From an uncultured Coprococcus sp. (lineage in GTDB: Bacteria; Bacillota; Clostridia; Lachnospirales; Lachnospiraceae), in contig USSH01000139.1 of assembly GCA_900557435.1 (NCBI GenBank), forward strand, positions 1-6,859: 6,859 bases of DNA, read 5' to 3'. Numbering within the stretch: position 1 is the stretch's first letter; the number at the start of each line of letters is the position of its first letter. The position numbers and the translations under genes are program-made. Positions 6,215-6,859 of the stretch are shown here, in pieces. Below the pieces are notes generated by a model. The model saw only the letters and a program-made list of their open reading frames with translations. It did no database searches and had not been told where the DNA came from.

Positions 6215-6238
6215 AATCTCTCGGAGTTAACATGTATA

Positions 6239-6267
6239 GTTATACCTAAAATGGCTATATTTGTCAA
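6239..6267 (-). promoter_or_regulatory. sigma-A promoter of hup-rqcP
   Basis: TTGACA (6262-6267) and TATAAC (6239-6244) are separated by exactly 17 bp on the minus strand. Transcription should start near 6232. The -35 begins immediately after the spoVT terminator. Confidence 0.82.
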
Positions 6268-6300
6268 GGAAAATAAGGGATTTCAGGGCTGAAACCCCTT
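6268..6300 (-). terminator. terminator hairpin after spoVT
   Basis: On the minus strand AAGGGGTTTCA (6290-6300) pairs with TGAAATCCCTT (6275-6285), 11 bp with one G-U pair, around a GCCC loop. The following tract is only ATTTTCC, so termination may be incomplete. It sits 39 nt after the spoVT stop and just before the hup promoter. Confidence 0.7.
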
Positions 6301-6338
6301 GATTTTACTTACTTTTTGCCAGTTTCTGACCGATTGGA

Positions 6339-6859
6339 TCATACCTCCATCTGTTTTCCCAGAAAAGAGGCTGCTATAACTGCCGCTTTTCTCTCTATAT
6401 CGCCTATTCTGCCGGCAGGATCCTTTGCCATCACCACCACTGCACCTATGGCATCTCCCTCTGCTATTATAGGCTGTATTACCTCTCCGTCTATATCCAT
6501 TCCATCCTCCGTTATCCTGGCAAAACCCTTTTCTCCCTTCCGAGTCGCGACCGATCTCCTGCTGTCTATCACATTCTCCAGCTCTCTGTGAAGTTCACTT
6601 CCCAGAATATCCTTTTTGGGCATTCCAGCCACCGCGATAACCGTATCTCTGTCTGTTATCAAAACCGGAAGTCCCAGACTCTGCGACACCGCCTCCACAT
6701 ACTGCTGTGCAAATACCGACATGTCAGCCATAGGAGAATACTTCTTAAGCACTATCTCTCCGTCGCTTCCCACAAATATCTCCATAGGATCGCTCTCTTT
6801 TATCTTTAGAACTTTTCTTATCTGATTTTCGTTCTTAAATTGCCGCCTTGAAAAATCTT
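6339..6859 (-). CDS. spoVT: stage V sporulation protein T, AbrB-type regulator with GAF domain (5' end beyond the window)
   Basis: Transcription factor that, in Bacillus, modulates sigma-G-dependent genes in the forespore. About 172 residues are visible, so roughly ten N-terminal residues are missing compared with the usual 178-184. The end of the AbrB-like DNA-binding domain reads IRKVLKIKESDPMEIFVGSD and GEIVLKKYSPM, followed by a GAF-like sensor domain (FAQQYVEAVSQSLGLPVLITDRDTVIAVAG ... GKQMEV). An internal ATG at 6785 is not the start, because homology continues upstream of it. Anomaly: the codons upstream of IRKVL (about 6823-6859) give DFSRRQFKNENQ where the family has (I)DDLGRVVIPKE. 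Another frame gives a loose resemblance (QGGNLRTKIR), so a frameshift or poor sequence at the edge is possible. Its usual neighbour spoVB is not seen downstream; hup follows instead. Confidence 0.9.
   Translation of the reverse strand, partial: DFSRRQFKNENQIRKVLKIKESDPMEIFVGSDGEIVLKKYSPMADMSVFAQQYVEAVSQSLGLPVLITDRDTVIAVAGMPKKDILGSELHRELENVIDSRRSVATRKGEKGFARITEDGMDIDGEVIQPIIAEGDAIGAVVVMAKDPAGRIGDIERKAAVIAASFLGKQMEV

Overview
The window is a stretch of a spore-forming Bacillota (Firmicutes) chromosome, most likely a clostridial, Lachnospiraceae-like anaerobe. All recognised genes lie on the minus strand, so transcription runs from high to low coordinates. In that order they are spoVT (5' end cut by the window edge), hup (HU), rqcP (S4-domain protein, yabO), yabP, yabQ, divIC, spoIIE, tilS and hpt (3' end cut by the other edge). 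This is the sporulation/division/tRNA-modification neighbourhood known from Bacillus subtilis (spoVT ... yabO-yabP-yabQ-divIC ... spoIIE ... tilS-hprT-ftsH). HU is inserted after spoVT, and spoVB, mazG and the S1-domain gene yabR are absent from their usual places. The family placement is inferred from gene order and protein character, not from a search.

The signals divide the region into about six transcription units. (1) spoVT ends at a hairpin at 6268-6300. (2) hup-rqcP is driven by a near-consensus sigma-A promoter at 6239-6267, has a structured leader of about 90 nt, and ends at a 17-bp perfect-stem terminator at 5530-5575. (3) yabP-yabQ is translationally coupled (ATGA overlap) and may start from a sigma-E-like promoter embedded in that terminator. 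(4) divIC has its own TTGACA-17-TAAAAT promoter, framed by a perfect 9-bp inverted repeat, and ends at a bidirectional-looking terminator at 4328-4366. (5) spoIIE has a short upstream region with a weaker promoter candidate. (6) tilS-hpt is preceded by a 255-bp spacer with three copies of a repeat, each containing a perfect extended -10 box (TGATATAAT).

Functionally, SpoIIE (sigma-F activation), SpoVT (late forespore regulation) and YabP/YabQ (mother-cell spore-coat/cortex factors) belong to sporulation. DivIC belongs to the division septum. RqcP, TilS, HU and Hpt are housekeeping functions (ribosome quality control, tRNA-Ile lysidine modification, nucleoid protein, purine salvage).

I do not see an undescribed multi-gene system. 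The points most worth a second look are non-coding or at gene ends: the repeated promoter-like element before tilS; short tandem repeats (13 bp and 10 bp) that contain the stop codons of tilS and rqcP; the sigma-E-like site inside a terminator; the palindrome around the divIC promoter; the HU leader hairpin; and an N-terminus of SpoVT that does not read as the family's AbrB motif near the window edge.
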